Assembly: GCF_014200595.1 (NCBI RefSeq)
Contig: NZ_JACHCG010000001.1
Coordinates: 310,001 to 374,000 of the forward strand
DNA from: Pedobacter cryoconitis
GTDB taxonomy: Bacteria; Bacteroidota; Bacteroidia; Sphingobacteriales; Sphingobacteriaceae
Reading direction: 5' to 3'
Length of the DNA: 64,000 nucleotides
Shown: positions 18,220-26,734 of the stretch, in pieces
How the letters are laid out: every line of letters starts with the position of its first letter
How positions within the stretch are numbered: the stretch's first letter is position 1
Position numbers and translations under genes: made by a program
Notes under the pieces: model-generated
The model's input: the letters and a program-made list of their open reading frames with translations, nothing else
Databases searched by the model: none
What the model was told of the DNA's origin: nothing

Positions 18220-19098
18220 ATGAATAAGATAGAGATTTTTAAAACAAATATTCAAGAGCAAAGTCAGGCTGAGCAAGTACGCAGTACACTGCTAAACATT
18301 TTGCCGGATGCCAGGATTAATTTTGACCTCGATGATTGCGATAAAATACTTCGGATCGAAAATTTAAACTTTGATCCAGGTATCGTCGTATCAGTTGTCG
18401 AAGACCTTGGTTTTTTATGTAAAGTGATGCCCGACCGGGTCTGTAAAGCTGCAGCCAATCCGGCAGAGGAGATGAAAGGATTCTGGGATTCCAGTTTTAT
18501 TGAACATAAAGCAATGTGGGGTTTTGAACCGACCAATTCTGCGGTCATTGCTAAAGATATGTTTATAGCACAAGGGATTAAAGATGTGCTTATACCAGGT
18601 ATTGGTTATGGTAGAAATGCACGCGTTTTTATGGAGAACGATATCAAAGTAACAGGGATTGAAATATCTCCCACAGCAATCGAAATGGCAAAAGAATATT
18701 ATAGTTCCGATATGGAAATCTTCCAGGGATCGGTTACTGATATGCCATTTGATACCCATTTATATGAAGGGATTTTTTGTTACGGACTTGTTTATTTATT
18801 GAATCCTGGGCAAAGAAAGAAAATGATCAGTGATTCTTATAATCAATTGAAGCCCGGAGGCTGGATGATCTTTTCTGTAGTTTCTAAAAGTTCCCCGAAC
18901 TATGGAAAAGGTAAAGAGGTTGGAAAGGATACATTTGAGATTGGGAAAGGTGGGCAGATTTTCTTCTATGATATGGATACAGCCAGGCAGGATTTTGAAA
19001 AATACGGGTTAACAGATCTTTTCGAAATTGACGAACCAAACAACACTTCAACAAATAAATCATCCTTTAAGTTTATACTTATTAAGTGTAAAAAATAA
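18220..19098 (+). CDS. Class I SAM methyltransferase with N-terminal HMA-like domain
   Basis: A 292-residue fusion. Residues 1-75 (IEIFKTNIQEQSQAEQVRSTLL...ILRIENLNFDPGIVVSVVEDLGF) follow the beta-alpha-beta-beta-alpha-beta rhythm of heavy-metal-associated (HMA) domains but have no CxxC. Residues 90-290 are a Rossmann methyltransferase: motif I LIPGIGYGRNARVFMENDIKVTGIEIS, motif post-I, then GIFCYGLVYLLNP and LKPGGWMIFSV. The methyl acceptor is unknown. It lies 41 bases after the DHA2 exporter on the same strand and may be cotranscribed, yet its AT-rich composition matches the host rather than the exporter. Confidence 0.85.
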   Translation: MNKIEIFKTNIQEQSQAEQVRSTLLNILPDARINFDLDDCDKILRIENLNFDPGIVVSVVEDLGFLCKVMPDRVCKAAANPAEEMKGFWDSSFIEHKAMWGFEPTNSAVIAKDMFIAQGIKDVLIPGIGYGRNARVFMENDIKVTGIEISPTAIEMAKEYYSSDMEIFQGSVTDMPFDTHLYEGIFCYGLVYLLNPGQRKKMISDSYNQLKPGGWMIFSVVSKSSPNYGKGKEVGKDTFEIGKGGQIFFYDMDTARQDFEKYGLTDLFEIDEPNNTSTNKSSFKFILIKCKK

Positions 19099-19113
19099 TC
19101 CAGGCGCTGAGGA

Positions 19114-19515
19114 TTAAAAACCCTTCATATAAAAAACATTGAACCGGTGGCCATCCGGGTCTGCAAAGATAAAACCGTAATACTCTTTGCCGAATTCTTC
19201 TGGACTGGAAATAATTTCCCCGCCTGCTTTTTTAACCTCTTCTGCCCAACTGTTTACCTGATCTTTACTTTTAGCAGAAAGCGTGAACACAACTTCGTTT
19301 CCTTTGTGTGCGTCTGCTATTTTACCTTTTATATTGGTTTCGAGGATCTCTTTTAAAAAAAAGTGAATAACGAAGTCACGTTCCCCAACAAGGAAGCTTG
19401 TCAATTCTTTAGAGGGGTGTGAGTTGTTGGATTTAAATCCCAACTCGGTATAGAATTTCGTTGTTCGCTCTAAATCACTTACGGCCAGATTTGACCAGAT
19501 CATTTTTGGATTCAT
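19114..19515 (-). CDS. VOC-family (glyoxalase-fold) protein
   Basis: A 133-residue protein with two beta-alpha-beta-beta-beta modules: MIWSNLAVSDLERTTKFYTELGFK and, after the linker, VNSWAEEVKKAGGEIISSPEEFGKEYYGFIFADPDGHRFNVFYM. DPDGHRFNV is the usual VOC C-terminal metal-ligand strand. Members include glyoxalases, dioxygenases and antibiotic-binding proteins; nothing here assigns a substrate. It is convergent with the methyltransferase gene, with no obvious terminator in the 15-base gap. Confidence 0.88.
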   Translation of the reverse strand: MNPKMIWSNLAVSDLERTTKFYTELGFKSNNSHPSKELTSFLVGERDFVIHFFLKEILETNIKGKIADAHKGNEVVFTLSAKSKDQVNSWAEEVKKAGGEIISSPEEFGKEYYGFIFADPDGHRFNVFYMKGF

Positions 19516-19589
19516 AATGCTTATCTTTTAATAAACTGTCTTACTAAAGTATAACTTAATATACGAGTTTTCTAGTTCAAAAACGCCAA

Positions 19590-19787
19590 TTAATGGGTGT
19601 GTTTGAGACAATTAAAGATAGCTAACGGTTTAACCACTGTTTTAATAAATACTTCAGACAGATCAAATTTAGCCTCAGCTGGAAGTTTGGCAAAAGCAGG
19701 AAAAACGAAAATTGCCGGAGTAATCCTCAGAAGATGATCACCTGTCTTCAGGTAAAAGCAAGCAGGCTCCGGAAATACTAAAACCAT
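19590..19787 (-). CDS. Possible small ORF in a 337-base gap
   Basis: A 65-codon frame reading MVLVFPEPACFYLKTGD and later AKFDLSEVFIKTVVKPLAIFN. It resembles no family I know, has no clear RBS or promoter, and is listed because the gap between the VOC gene and the next gene holds nothing else. It could be a chance frame. Confidence 0.2.
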   Translation of the reverse strand: MVLVFPEPACFYLKTGDHLLRITPAIFVFPAFAKLPAEAKFDLSEVFIKTVVKPLAIFNCLKHTH

Positions 19788-19852
19788 AATGCTGGAAATT
19801 TTAAAATAGAGTTTGACATTTTAAATATTACTTTTAAATAAATTCAATTTAT

Positions 19853-20113
19853 ATGTTCAAGTACACGCTCTCAGAAAAAGATATAATAACCTATATGTTA
19901 TACTATTTATCATCAAATAGAAAAACAAGAAACATGAGTAAAAAAACATTATGGATTTATAGTGGGTGTTTAATAATGATGGCAATTATATGTTATGCAA
20001 TAGGGGATATAATTGCAAGTATTGTTATTTCCTGGTTGACTATCTTTTTAGTCATTTATACTTTGTTCTTAAGAAATTATCTGATGACTAAGGCCATGAA
20101 AGAATTGCAGTAA
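19853..20113 (+). CDS. YcxB-like membrane protein, N-terminal part (split gene)
   Basis: An 86-residue protein beginning MFKYTLSEKDIITYMLYYLSSNRK, then two transmembrane helices (LWIYSGCLIMMAIICYAIG and ASIVISWLTIFLVIYTLFL) and the polar YLMTKAMKEL. This is the first half of YcxB-like proteins (about 165 residues). The next frame begins five bases after its stop and continues with the second half, so a +1 change near 20100-20118 has probably split one gene. Separate expression of two subunits is possible but less likely. Confidence 0.6.
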   Translation: MFKYTLSEKDIITYMLYYLSSNRKTRNMSKKTLWIYSGCLIMMAIICYAIGDIIASIVISWLTIFLVIYTLFLRNYLMTKAMKELQ

Positions 20114-20118
20114 GAGAT

Positions 20119-20379
20119 ATGAAAGACATGATCGGATCTAATATTCAATTAGAAATTAACGAAGACCATTTACACTTTACAGATCAGGCCGGCGAGTATA
20201 AATATCTATATTCTGGCTTTATTTTAATTAGTGAATCGAGTTCATATTACTTTATTAAACTGAATAATTCACAGTGTATAATCATACCAAAAATAAATAA
20301 TGAAATGGAACAAAGTATGAAATCTATGATTGCCAGGTATAGTTTAGCTCATAAATTACAATTAGACATTAAAGTTTAA
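20119..20379 (+). CDS. YcxB-like protein, C-terminal part (split gene)
   Basis: An 86-residue soluble segment: SNIQLEINEDHLHFTDQ, a YKYLYSGFILISES strand pair, then YYFIKLNNSQCIIIPK. The last element, an aromatic strand followed by IIPK, is the typical end of YcxB-like domains. It lacks the membrane helices, which are encoded by the frame just upstream. Read as one protein with a frameshift, the two parts give the normal family length. Confidence 0.6.
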   Translation: MKDMIGSNIQLEINEDHLHFTDQAGEYKYLYSGFILISESSSYYFIKLNNSQCIIIPKINNEMEQSMKSMIARYSLAHKLQLDIKV

Positions 20380-20398
20380 ATATACAAGATGAAGAAAT

Positions 20399-21103
20399 TT
20401 AATCAATACGAATAGGTACATTCATATTTACCCTTACATTCTTCCCATTCTGAATACCGGGTTCCCATTTTGGAAGAGATTTAACTACGCGCAATGCTTC
20501 CTTGTCAATGGAAGGGTGAACGCTTTGCGCTATTTGAACATCTACAATACTACCATCCCGATCTACAATAAATTTAATGACAACTTTTCCCGGTGAATAC
20601 TGTACATTTTCAGGCATTATAAATTTTGCAGAAATGAACTTATAAAGCTCTGACATTCCCCCGGGATATTTTGGGAATTTATCCATGGTCACATATTCAT
20701 AGGTTTCCTTTCCATCTTTTATAAGGTTAAGTTTCTGATACTCCTTCTGTAAAGTTTGCTTACCATTGGCATCCCAACTCATCTCAGATTGCAATTCATC
20801 ACGCTTATAAAAGTTCTTAGCTTTTTGTTTGCCATTTTTATAATACCAGTTGAATTCTCCGTCCCATACATTGGGATTAAGTGATGAATAGTTCCCTGTC
20901 ATTTGAAGTTCACCAGTTTTGTAGTAATCAGAGATTTCATATTTCTTTCCTTCCTCAATGGTCTTTGTAACCCGGAAATAGGAACTCAGTTGTTTAGTAG
21001 ATGGTTTCCAGTCTGAACCCAGATAGGTAGTGTCTGTCTTTTGCCCGAAAGCATTGATACCAATCATTAAGAGTAGAAAGAGAAAGATTTTGAGCATTTT
21101 CAT
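20399..21103 (-). CDS. Energy transducer TonB with MORN-like repeat region
   Basis: A 234-residue exported protein. A signal peptide (MKMLKIFLFLLLMIGINAFG) is followed by MORN-like strands (YYKTGELQMTGNYSSLNPNVWDGEFNWYYKNGKQKAKNFYKRDELQSE), then a TonB C-terminal domain (SPGKVVIKFIVDRDGSIVDVQIAQSVHPSIDKEALRVVKSLPKWEPGIQNGKNVRVNMNVPI). It lacks the usual transmembrane-Pro-rich TonB anchor, so it is a Bacteroidetes-type soluble or lipid-free TonB-domain protein. It may interact with outer-membrane receptors; no partner is adjacent. Confidence 0.88.
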   Translation of the reverse strand: MKMLKIFLFLLLMIGINAFGQKTDTTYLGSDWKPSTKQLSSYFRVTKTIEEGKKYEISDYYKTGELQMTGNYSSLNPNVWDGEFNWYYKNGKQKAKNFYKRDELQSEMSWDANGKQTLQKEYQKLNLIKDGKETYEYVTMDKFPKYPGGMSELYKFISAKFIMPENVQYSPGKVVIKFIVDRDGSIVDVQIAQSVHPSIDKEALRVVKSLPKWEPGIQNGKNVRVNMNVPIRID

Positions 21104-21221
21104 GATTTAATAATGGCCAGGCCGAATGTACATTTTTAAATTTTATTGAAAGATATGCAGCTGTTGTTATGGTAATGCAAAACAGTATTTATATTATTGC
21201 ACTCCTATAAATAAAATAAAT

Positions 21222-22085
21222 ATGGCTTCAGGTATTTTTGCGATTTTAGATGATATTGCTTCTTTAATGGACGATGTTGCAGTAACAGCTAAAATAGCTG
21301 CCAGAAAAACTGCTGGTATTTTGGGTGATGATTTAGCGGTGAATGCAGAAAAAGCCACTGGTTTTATGGCTTCCCGTGAATTACCTGTCCTTTGGGCAAT
21401 CACCAAAGGATCATTAGTTAACAAGCTTATAATTGTCCCTATTGCACTAATACTAAATGCGTTTTTTCCTGTTGCTATTAAAGTCATCCTGGTTTTAGGA
21501 GGATTTTATCTGGCTTATGAAGGAGTTGAAAAAATAATCGAATACCTTTTCCATCGCTCAAAAGAAGGACATGAAGCACCAGTTACAAGTAAACAAGAAG
21601 ATAGCGATCCGGAAAAAACAAAGATCAGATCTGCGGTAACAACCGATTTTATTCTATCTGTAGAGATCGTCATTATTGCATTAGGAACTGTTTTACAAGA
21701 AAATATAACGGTACAGATTCTGACAGTTTCAATTGTTGCATTATTGGCAACAATTGGTGTCTATGGCATAGTTGCGCTCATTGTAAGAATGGATGATGCT
21801 GGTTACAAACTGATCCGGAGTTCCAATGAAAAAGGTTTTCTTGCAAGTCTGGGTCTTTTGCTGGTTAAATCTCTTCCTGTGATTATCAGAATTCTGGCTG
21901 TAGTTGGAACCATTGCTTTAATCTTGGTTTCGGGTGGTATTTTTGTTCATAACATTGATTATTTACATCATTTACTTCCAGAAACAGCATCGATAATTAA
22001 GGAGTTAGTTATTGGCTTAATGGCAGGAATAATTGCAGTTGCAATTATTACAGGTAGTAAAAAGGTAATTTCATTATTCAGGTAA
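21222..22085 (+). CDS. DUF808-family inner-membrane protein (YedI-like)
   Basis: A 287-residue polytopic protein. The opening ASGIFAILDDIASLMDDVAVTAKIAARKTAGILGDDLAVNAEKATGF is the DUF808 hallmark (LDDIA.LMDDVA...KTAGvlGDDLAvn). About six to seven hydrophobic segments follow. The function is unknown; E. coli YedI is the nearest named relative. It is a single gene with terminal codons ending before the epimerase-like gene on the same strand. Confidence 0.92.
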   Translation: MASGIFAILDDIASLMDDVAVTAKIAARKTAGILGDDLAVNAEKATGFMASRELPVLWAITKGSLVNKLIIVPIALILNAFFPVAIKVILVLGGFYLAYEGVEKIIEYLFHRSKEGHEAPVTSKQEDSDPEKTKIRSAVTTDFILSVEIVIIALGTVLQENITVQILTVSIVALLATIGVYGIVALIVRMDDAGYKLIRSSNEKGFLASLGLLLVKSLPVIIRILAVVGTIALILVSGGIFVHNIDYLHHLLPETASIIKELVIGLMAGIIAVAIITGSKKVISLFR

Positions 22086-22126
22086 TTCCTCTCGTTTTCT
22101 TACAATTTTTACCGGCTGGACTATTT

Positions 22127-22134
22127 TAATTTTG
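22127..22134 (+). promoter_or_regulatory. -7 box TAATTTTG
   Basis: An exact match to TAnnTTTG, 35 bases before the epimerase-like gene. The -33 element is weak. Confidence 0.35.
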
Positions 22135-22168
22135 GTTAACAAATCAGAGGTAATAAAAAAAGAAAGCC

Positions 22169-23098
22169 ATGAAATTACATACCATTTTAGGTGCCACCGG
22201 TACCATCGCTACAGAATTAATACCAGTTTTAAAATCACACCAATTGAATATCAGGTTGGTATCCAGGACCCCGCAGCAAATTGAAGGTACGGAATCGATA
22301 GCGGCAAACATGCTTAACTATGATCAGGTACTGAAAGCTGTAACTGGCTCAGAAGTCGTTTACCTTATTATCGGTATCACCTACAATGCTGTGATATGGA
22401 AAAAGGAATGGCCGGTGATTATGCGCAACGTTATTGATGCGTGTATAGCTACAGGAGCTAAACTGATCTTTTTTGATAATGTATACATGTATGGCAGGGT
22501 AAACGGAGCCATGACCGAAAATACACCTTACTTTCCTTCTAGCAAAAAAGGAAGGGTACGTATCGAAATTGCCCGTATGTTATTACAGGAAATGGCTGCC
22601 GGAACAATTAAGGCTACCATAGCCAGAGCTGTGGATTTTTACGGCCCCGGGGTTACGGACAAAAGTGCTGCCGGTACACTGGTTTTTAACAATATGAAAA
22701 AAGGAAAAACCGCTCAATGGCCTATAAATGCAGACGTACCACGCTCGTATAATTATACTCCTGATGCCGCTGAAGCTCTTTATATCCTCGCAAGCCATGA
22801 AAAATCATTCGGACAGGTTTGGCATCTGCCTTCAGTAAGTCCGCTTACCGGAAGACAATTTATTAAACTTGCAGCGAAATACATGAATAGTTCTGATCAG
22901 GTGACTGTACTGCCTAAATGGTTGTTAAAAGTAATCGGCTTTTTCAATCCTTTTATGAAAGAAGCATATGAAATGAATTACCAGGACGAATTTCCATTTC
23001 AATTCAGCTCGGCCAAGTTTGAAAAAGCTTTCAACTTTACACCGACATCTTATGAAGATGCAGTAAAAGTGACTGCCGAATGGTTTCTGAAAAACTAA
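22169..23098 (+). CDS. NAD-dependent epimerase/dehydratase-like protein
   Basis: A 309-residue extended-SDR protein. The nucleotide loop is LGATGTIATELIPVL (residues 6-20, GxxGxxG with one Ala replaced by Ile/Ala spacing), with LIFFDNVYMYGRV at the position of the YxxxK region and ARAVDFYGPGVTD as the substrate loop. The Tyr of the classical catalytic pair is not clearly in YxxxK form, so it may be an atypical SDR acting as a reductase or NAD(P)-binding sensor like NmrA. It is convergent with the DyP peroxidase. Confidence 0.85.
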   Translation: MKLHTILGATGTIATELIPVLKSHQLNIRLVSRTPQQIEGTESIAANMLNYDQVLKAVTGSEVVYLIIGITYNAVIWKKEWPVIMRNVIDACIATGAKLIFFDNVYMYGRVNGAMTENTPYFPSSKKGRVRIEIARMLLQEMAAGTIKATIARAVDFYGPGVTDKSAAGTLVFNNMKKGKTAQWPINADVPRSYNYTPDAAEALYILASHEKSFGQVWHLPSVSPLTGRQFIKLAAKYMNSSDQVTVLPKWLLKVIGFFNPFMKEAYEMNYQDEFPFQFSSAKFEKAFNFTPTSYEDAVKVTAEWFLKN

Positions 23099-23112
23099 GT
23101 CCGGGATGCCAG

Positions 23113-24060
23113 CTAATCCGACGTACTATCAGCTGTATACGCTTTCAAAATTCGTAATGACGGGGCAAAGAACAGACTTCCTGTATGGGCGGTACTAAAA
23201 TCCAGTATTCTGTCATAATTTCCTGATGGAACTCCTATAAACATGCGCTCTAACATTTTATGGGTGGTACTGAACGTGTTGGCATATGCAATAAAGTATG
23301 TGCCAACCTCGTTTTTAGAAGGATTTCCAAAAGGCATATTGTCCCTTACGATCTTCAGTTCGTTGCCTTTTTCATCTTCTATAGCAGCCAGAGCACTATG
23401 TGAATTATCGGGCTTTATAGCATCGGGTAACTCAATGTCACTTGTCTTATGCCGCCCGATTACTTTTTCCTGTGCTTCGACAGGCAGCTTTGTCCAGTCC
23501 TGCATATTGTGCAGATATTTTTGTATAAAAAGATAACTTCCTCCTTTAAAGGCCGCATCCTCATCACCGACAATGGCAAATAATTCGCGTTGGTCGCCTA
23601 TAGGATTTTCTGTGCCATCTACAAAGCCCAGAATAGAACGTCCATCCCAATATCTGAAGCCATGTATTTCTTCCAGTGCATCGGCAACGGGGTATAATAT
23701 TTCTGTTATAGCAGTGAGCATATCAAAGCAAACTGACATATCCGTACCACGTAAATGAAAATGCAGGTCTCCGGGAGTAGCTACGGCTGTATGTTTTGAT
23801 CCGGTAATTGCTTCGAAAGTTTTCAATTCTTTAGGCAGTGGTGTGGGTAAGGAAAGTTGAATCCAGGCATCATGGCCAATACCCATTACACAGCTTATAC
23901 GTCCGTCTGGAATTCGTACTGCATAAGAATGATTTAAATTAGCGACCAGCGCACAAAGGTTTTCGAAAGCGGGTTTGATTTCTATATTCGCTTTAAATTT
24001 CCAAACAGAGAAGATTGTATTTGTATTCGGGTAGTCAGTGACATTTTGTGATTCTTGCAT
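23113..24060 (-). CDS. Dye-decolourising (DyP-type) haem peroxidase
   Basis: A 315-residue cytoplasmic DyP of the YfeX-like class B size. The family motif GxxDG is GFVDG at residues 145-149, with Asp148 as the catalytic acid; the probable proximal haem ligand is His204 in IGRHKTSD, and RDNMPFG marks the distal Arg region. There is no Tat signal and no encapsulin gene nearby. DyPs oxidise phenols, dyes or porphyrinogens with hydrogen peroxide. It is divergent from the YdeI-like gene. Confidence 0.93.
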   Translation of the reverse strand: MQESQNVTDYPNTNTIFSVWKFKANIEIKPAFENLCALVANLNHSYAVRIPDGRISCVMGIGHDAWIQLSLPTPLPKELKTFEAITGSKHTAVATPGDLHFHLRGTDMSVCFDMLTAITEILYPVADALEEIHGFRYWDGRSILGFVDGTENPIGDQRELFAIVGDEDAAFKGGSYLFIQKYLHNMQDWTKLPVEAQEKVIGRHKTSDIELPDAIKPDNSHSALAAIEDEKGNELKIVRDNMPFGNPSKNEVGTYFIAYANTFSTTHKMLERMFIGVPSGNYDRILDFSTAHTGSLFFAPSLRILKAYTADSTSD

Positions 24061-24156
24061 TATTGCTCTTTTTGTATATTGCTCTGCAAAAATGAAAAAA
24101 TTAAAGCCGTAAAATGAATAATAATTATTTAAATGCGTACTAATTGAAGGTATTTC

Positions 24157-24170
24157 CTAATTTAAATTAG
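24157..24170. promoter_or_regulatory. 14-bp AT-rich palindrome CTAATTTAAATTAG
   Basis: A perfect dyad in the divergent region between the DyP and YdeI-like genes. A small operator is possible, but AT-rich dyads of this size can arise by chance. Confidence 0.25.
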
Positions 24171-24206
24171 CGTTTTAATTACGTCTGAAAAGAATATCAT
24201 TTGATC

Positions 24207-24791
24207 ATGGATAAAAAAGAGACAGAAACTTTTTGCCCGGCAAGTCAGCAAGACTGGAGAAATTGGTTAAACGAAAACCATAGCTCAAAACAAGCTGTCT
24301 GGCTTATTTATTATAAAAAGAAGGCGAATATTCCATCAATTACTTATAGCGATGCGGTTGATCAGGCACTTTGCTTTGGGTGGATCGACAGTACCAGGAA
24401 ATCTCTTGGCGAGGAAACATTCATGCAGTTTTTTTGCAGGCGAAAACCAAATAGTGTCTGGTCAAAAGTTAATAAAGGAAAGGTGCAGCTATTAATTGAT
24501 AGCGGATTGATGACTAAGGCGGGGTTTGACAGTATTGAAACTGCAAAACAGAATAATTCGTGGACAATTTTAGACGAGGTAGAAGAAGTTGTGATACCAA
24601 TAGATCTGATCAGGGAGTTCGAAAGTAAATCAGGATCCGGTGAATATTTTTTGAGCTTAAGCAGGTCTGTAAGAAAAAGTATTTTACAATGGCTTGTTCT
24701 GGCCAGACGTCCGGAAACCAGGCAAAAAAGAATTACCGAAATAGCAGAGCTTGCAGCCCAAAAACTGAAACCCAAACAATTCAGGATTTAA
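24207..24791 (+). CDS. YdeI/OmpD-associated family protein
   Basis: A 194-residue protein beginning MDKKETETFCPASQQDWRNWLNENH. The core segment AVWLIYYKKKANIPSITYSDAVDQALCFGWIDSTRK is the YdeI signature (WL...K....S.tY.eaveeALCfGWID), and the tail SLSRSVRKSILQWLVLARRPETRQKRITEI fits the C-terminal helical pair. Function is unknown, with loose links to stress and antimicrobial tolerance in relatives. The ATG at 24207 is preferred to an in-frame TTG two codons earlier. Its stop codon lies in a terminator stem shared with the convergent gene. Confidence 0.9.
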   Translation: MDKKETETFCPASQQDWRNWLNENHSSKQAVWLIYYKKKANIPSITYSDAVDQALCFGWIDSTRKSLGEETFMQFFCRRKPNSVWSKVNKGKVQLLIDSGLMTKAGFDSIETAKQNNSWTILDEVEEVVIPIDLIREFESKSGSGEYFLSLSRSVRKSILQWLVLARRPETRQKRITEIAELAAQKLKPKQFRI

Positions 24792-24840
24792 ATAAAATTA
24801 ACCCCTCCCTACAAGCAGTAGAGAGGGGTTAATTTTATTT
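24790..24840. terminator. Bidirectional terminator between convergent genes
   Basis: An 18-bp perfect stem (AAATAAAATTAACCCCTC with GAGGGGTTAATTTTATTT), 15-base loop. A-rich and T-rich flanks are built into the stem, and both stop codons overlap it. Confidence 0.85.
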
Positions 24841-26067
24841 CTTAGCGACTCTGTAAAATCTGCCGCTGTCAGTTATTGCATATAATGCGCCATCTTTACC
24901 AACAGCAACCGCCCGAAAGCGTTCTCCTTCGCTCTTCAGTAGGCGCTCTTCACCAACTATCTTATTATTTTTAATGACTAATCTGGCAATATGCATACTG
25001 CTCAGACCGCTTACAAATAAGTTACCTTTCCATTCAGGGATCACATTGCTATTGTAAAAGGCAATTCCTGCGGGTGAAACTACAGGATCCCAGTAATAAA
25101 TAGGTTGTTGAGTTCCGGCTTTTTGCTGAATACCAGCTCCTACTTTTTCACCACTGTATTCTATTCCGTAAGTAACTACAGGCCATCCGTAATTTTTCCC
25201 CGGACGAATAATGTTGATTTCATCACCACCTCTTGGCCCGAATTCTGATTCCCATAATTCGCCGGTTGCAGGGTTTATTGCTAAACCTTCAGGATTACGA
25301 AGACCATAGGCATAAATTTCAGGTCTCGCATTGGGTGTTTTTGCAAATGGGCCACCTGGAACGGCTTTTCCATTTTTAGTAATATGAATAATCTTTCCGA
25401 TAGATGCATTCAGCGATTGTGCCTGCATACGGATGTCTGCTCCTGAACGCTCACCAGTACTTACAAATAAGTTTCCATTTTTATCAAATACGATACGGGA
25501 GCCGAATTGAAGACTTCCTTTATAGGCAGGTGTGGCACGGTATATGACTTCAATATTTTCTACCTTACTTTCATCTGCCGCTAATTTTCCTTTAGCAATA
25601 GCTAGTAAACTGCCTCCTGAAGCCTGTTCCGAATAAGCCCAGTAGATCATTTTATTGGTCGGAAACTGTGGATCAATATTTACATCCAGCAAGCCGCCCT
25701 GTCCGTCTGGAACCACTGCTGGTAAACCTGTGATTTTCTTCACTACTTTACCTGCTGTGTTTACGATAGCCATCGTGCCCATCTTTTCGGAAATTAAAAA
25801 ACGTCCGTCAGGCAATAGGCAAATTCCCCAGGGATGTTCTAAAGTTTTAGTTAACAGGGTAACGGTAAAAGGTGTTTTGGTTTTTACACCAGCAATTCTT
25901 GTTTGTCCGGCAAAAGCAGGCTTGTATTTTGAATTGGCGGGCTGGGTTTCTACAGGTGGATTCAGACTACCGGCAGCTTTAGTTTGTGCATAACTGCTTG
26001 TACAGGCAAACAGCAGAGGCAGGAGAGTGGCATAAACAGCCGTGGTTCTTTTATAAGATCGCATCAT
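24835..26067 (-). CDS. PQQ-dependent sugar (glucose/sorbosone) dehydrogenase
   Basis: A 410-residue exported beta-propeller of the soluble aldose dehydrogenase (Asd/sGDH-B) family. After a signal peptide with a possible weak lipobox (LLFACTSS) come HPWGICLLPDGRFLISEK, QGGLLDVNIDPQF, FGSRIVFDKNGNLFVSTGE, YGLRNPEGLAINPATGELWESEFGPRGGDEINII and YYWDPVVSPAGIAFY, which carry the PQQ and Ca-binding residues of the family. It would oxidise sugars in the periplasm with quinone acceptors. No PQQ-synthesis genes are in the window, so the cofactor is made elsewhere or imported. Confidence 0.93.
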   Translation of the reverse strand: MMRSYKRTTAVYATLLPLLFACTSSYAQTKAAGSLNPPVETQPANSKYKPAFAGQTRIAGVKTKTPFTVTLLTKTLEHPWGICLLPDGRFLISEKMGTMAIVNTAGKVVKKITGLPAVVPDGQGGLLDVNIDPQFPTNKMIYWAYSEQASGGSLLAIAKGKLAADESKVENIEVIYRATPAYKGSLQFGSRIVFDKNGNLFVSTGERSGADIRMQAQSLNASIGKIIHITKNGKAVPGGPFAKTPNARPEIYAYGLRNPEGLAINPATGELWESEFGPRGGDEINIIRPGKNYGWPVVTYGIEYSGEKVGAGIQQKAGTQQPIYYWDPVVSPAGIAFYNSNVIPEWKGNLFVSGLSSMHIARLVIKNNKIVGEERLLKSEGERFRAVAVGKDGALYAITDSGRFYRVAKK

Positions 26068-26114
26068 GAGCTAATAAATATGGTTGGGTAAAACTACTTA
26101 AATCTACAATTTTT

Positions 26115-26660
26115 TTACTTCTCTCTCAATTCCTTCGCTACTCCTTTGATAAAAAGATAATTAACAGTTCCGCCAATCACACCACCAACTACCGGTATCA
26201 GCCGTCGGCTTGCTTTACTACCTAAGCCCATCAGGATTTTCTCTGCAACTTCTTCCATCACATTTTTGCTGATGGCTAGTTTAGTATCCGCTTTGACTGA
26301 GGAGGCAACAATCTTAAAAAAGTCATCAAAACTGATCTTATATTTGCCCGTACTGTGATAAGAAATGGCCAGTGTTACTCTGAACTGCTGAGCAATGATG
26401 TTGATCACATCCAGCGGAGTGCCGATTAACATCGTTCCAATACCACCTACACCGGTGATTAAACCAGAGCCGGCTGCCAGCAGTGCACATTGATTGATAA
26501 ATTTGTCGACACCCATGGTATCCACGCCTTTCTTGATATTCAATTGATCAATCTGGTTGAAGATTTGTTTAAAACCACCTTCAGCAAGCTGCTTAAAGCC
26601 TTCCTTCGCGTCTTTCTTTACTTTTCCAAAACTTACATTCTTCAACGATGGTAATTTCAT
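26115..26660 (-). CDS. EcsC-family protein
   Basis: A 181-residue member of the EcsC family. Hydrophobic, Gly-rich central helices (QCALLAAGSGLITGVGGIGTMLIGTPLDVINIIAQQFRVTLAI) and a C-terminal segment (GLGSKASRRLIPVVGGVIGGTVNYLFIKGVAKELREK) match the pattern, in which GG-rich amphipathic helices associate with membranes. The function is unknown; B. subtilis EcsC lies near an ABC transporter. It follows the PQQ dehydrogenase on the same strand in the opposite order of transcription, 47 bases upstream of it, so the two may be cotranscribed. Confidence 0.85.
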   Translation of the reverse strand: MKLPSLKNVSFGKVKKDAKEGFKQLAEGGFKQIFNQIDQLNIKKGVDTMGVDKFINQCALLAAGSGLITGVGGIGTMLIGTPLDVINIIAQQFRVTLAISYHSTGKYKISFDDFFKIVASSVKADTKLAISKNVMEEVAEKILMGLGSKASRRLIPVVGGVIGGTVNYLFIKGVAKELREK

Positions 26661-26734
26661 TATTTCTGATTTATAGCAATGTATACACCACTTTCATGCC
26701 AGAGCAGAGATTAGCAGATGATGACCTCGTTTTT

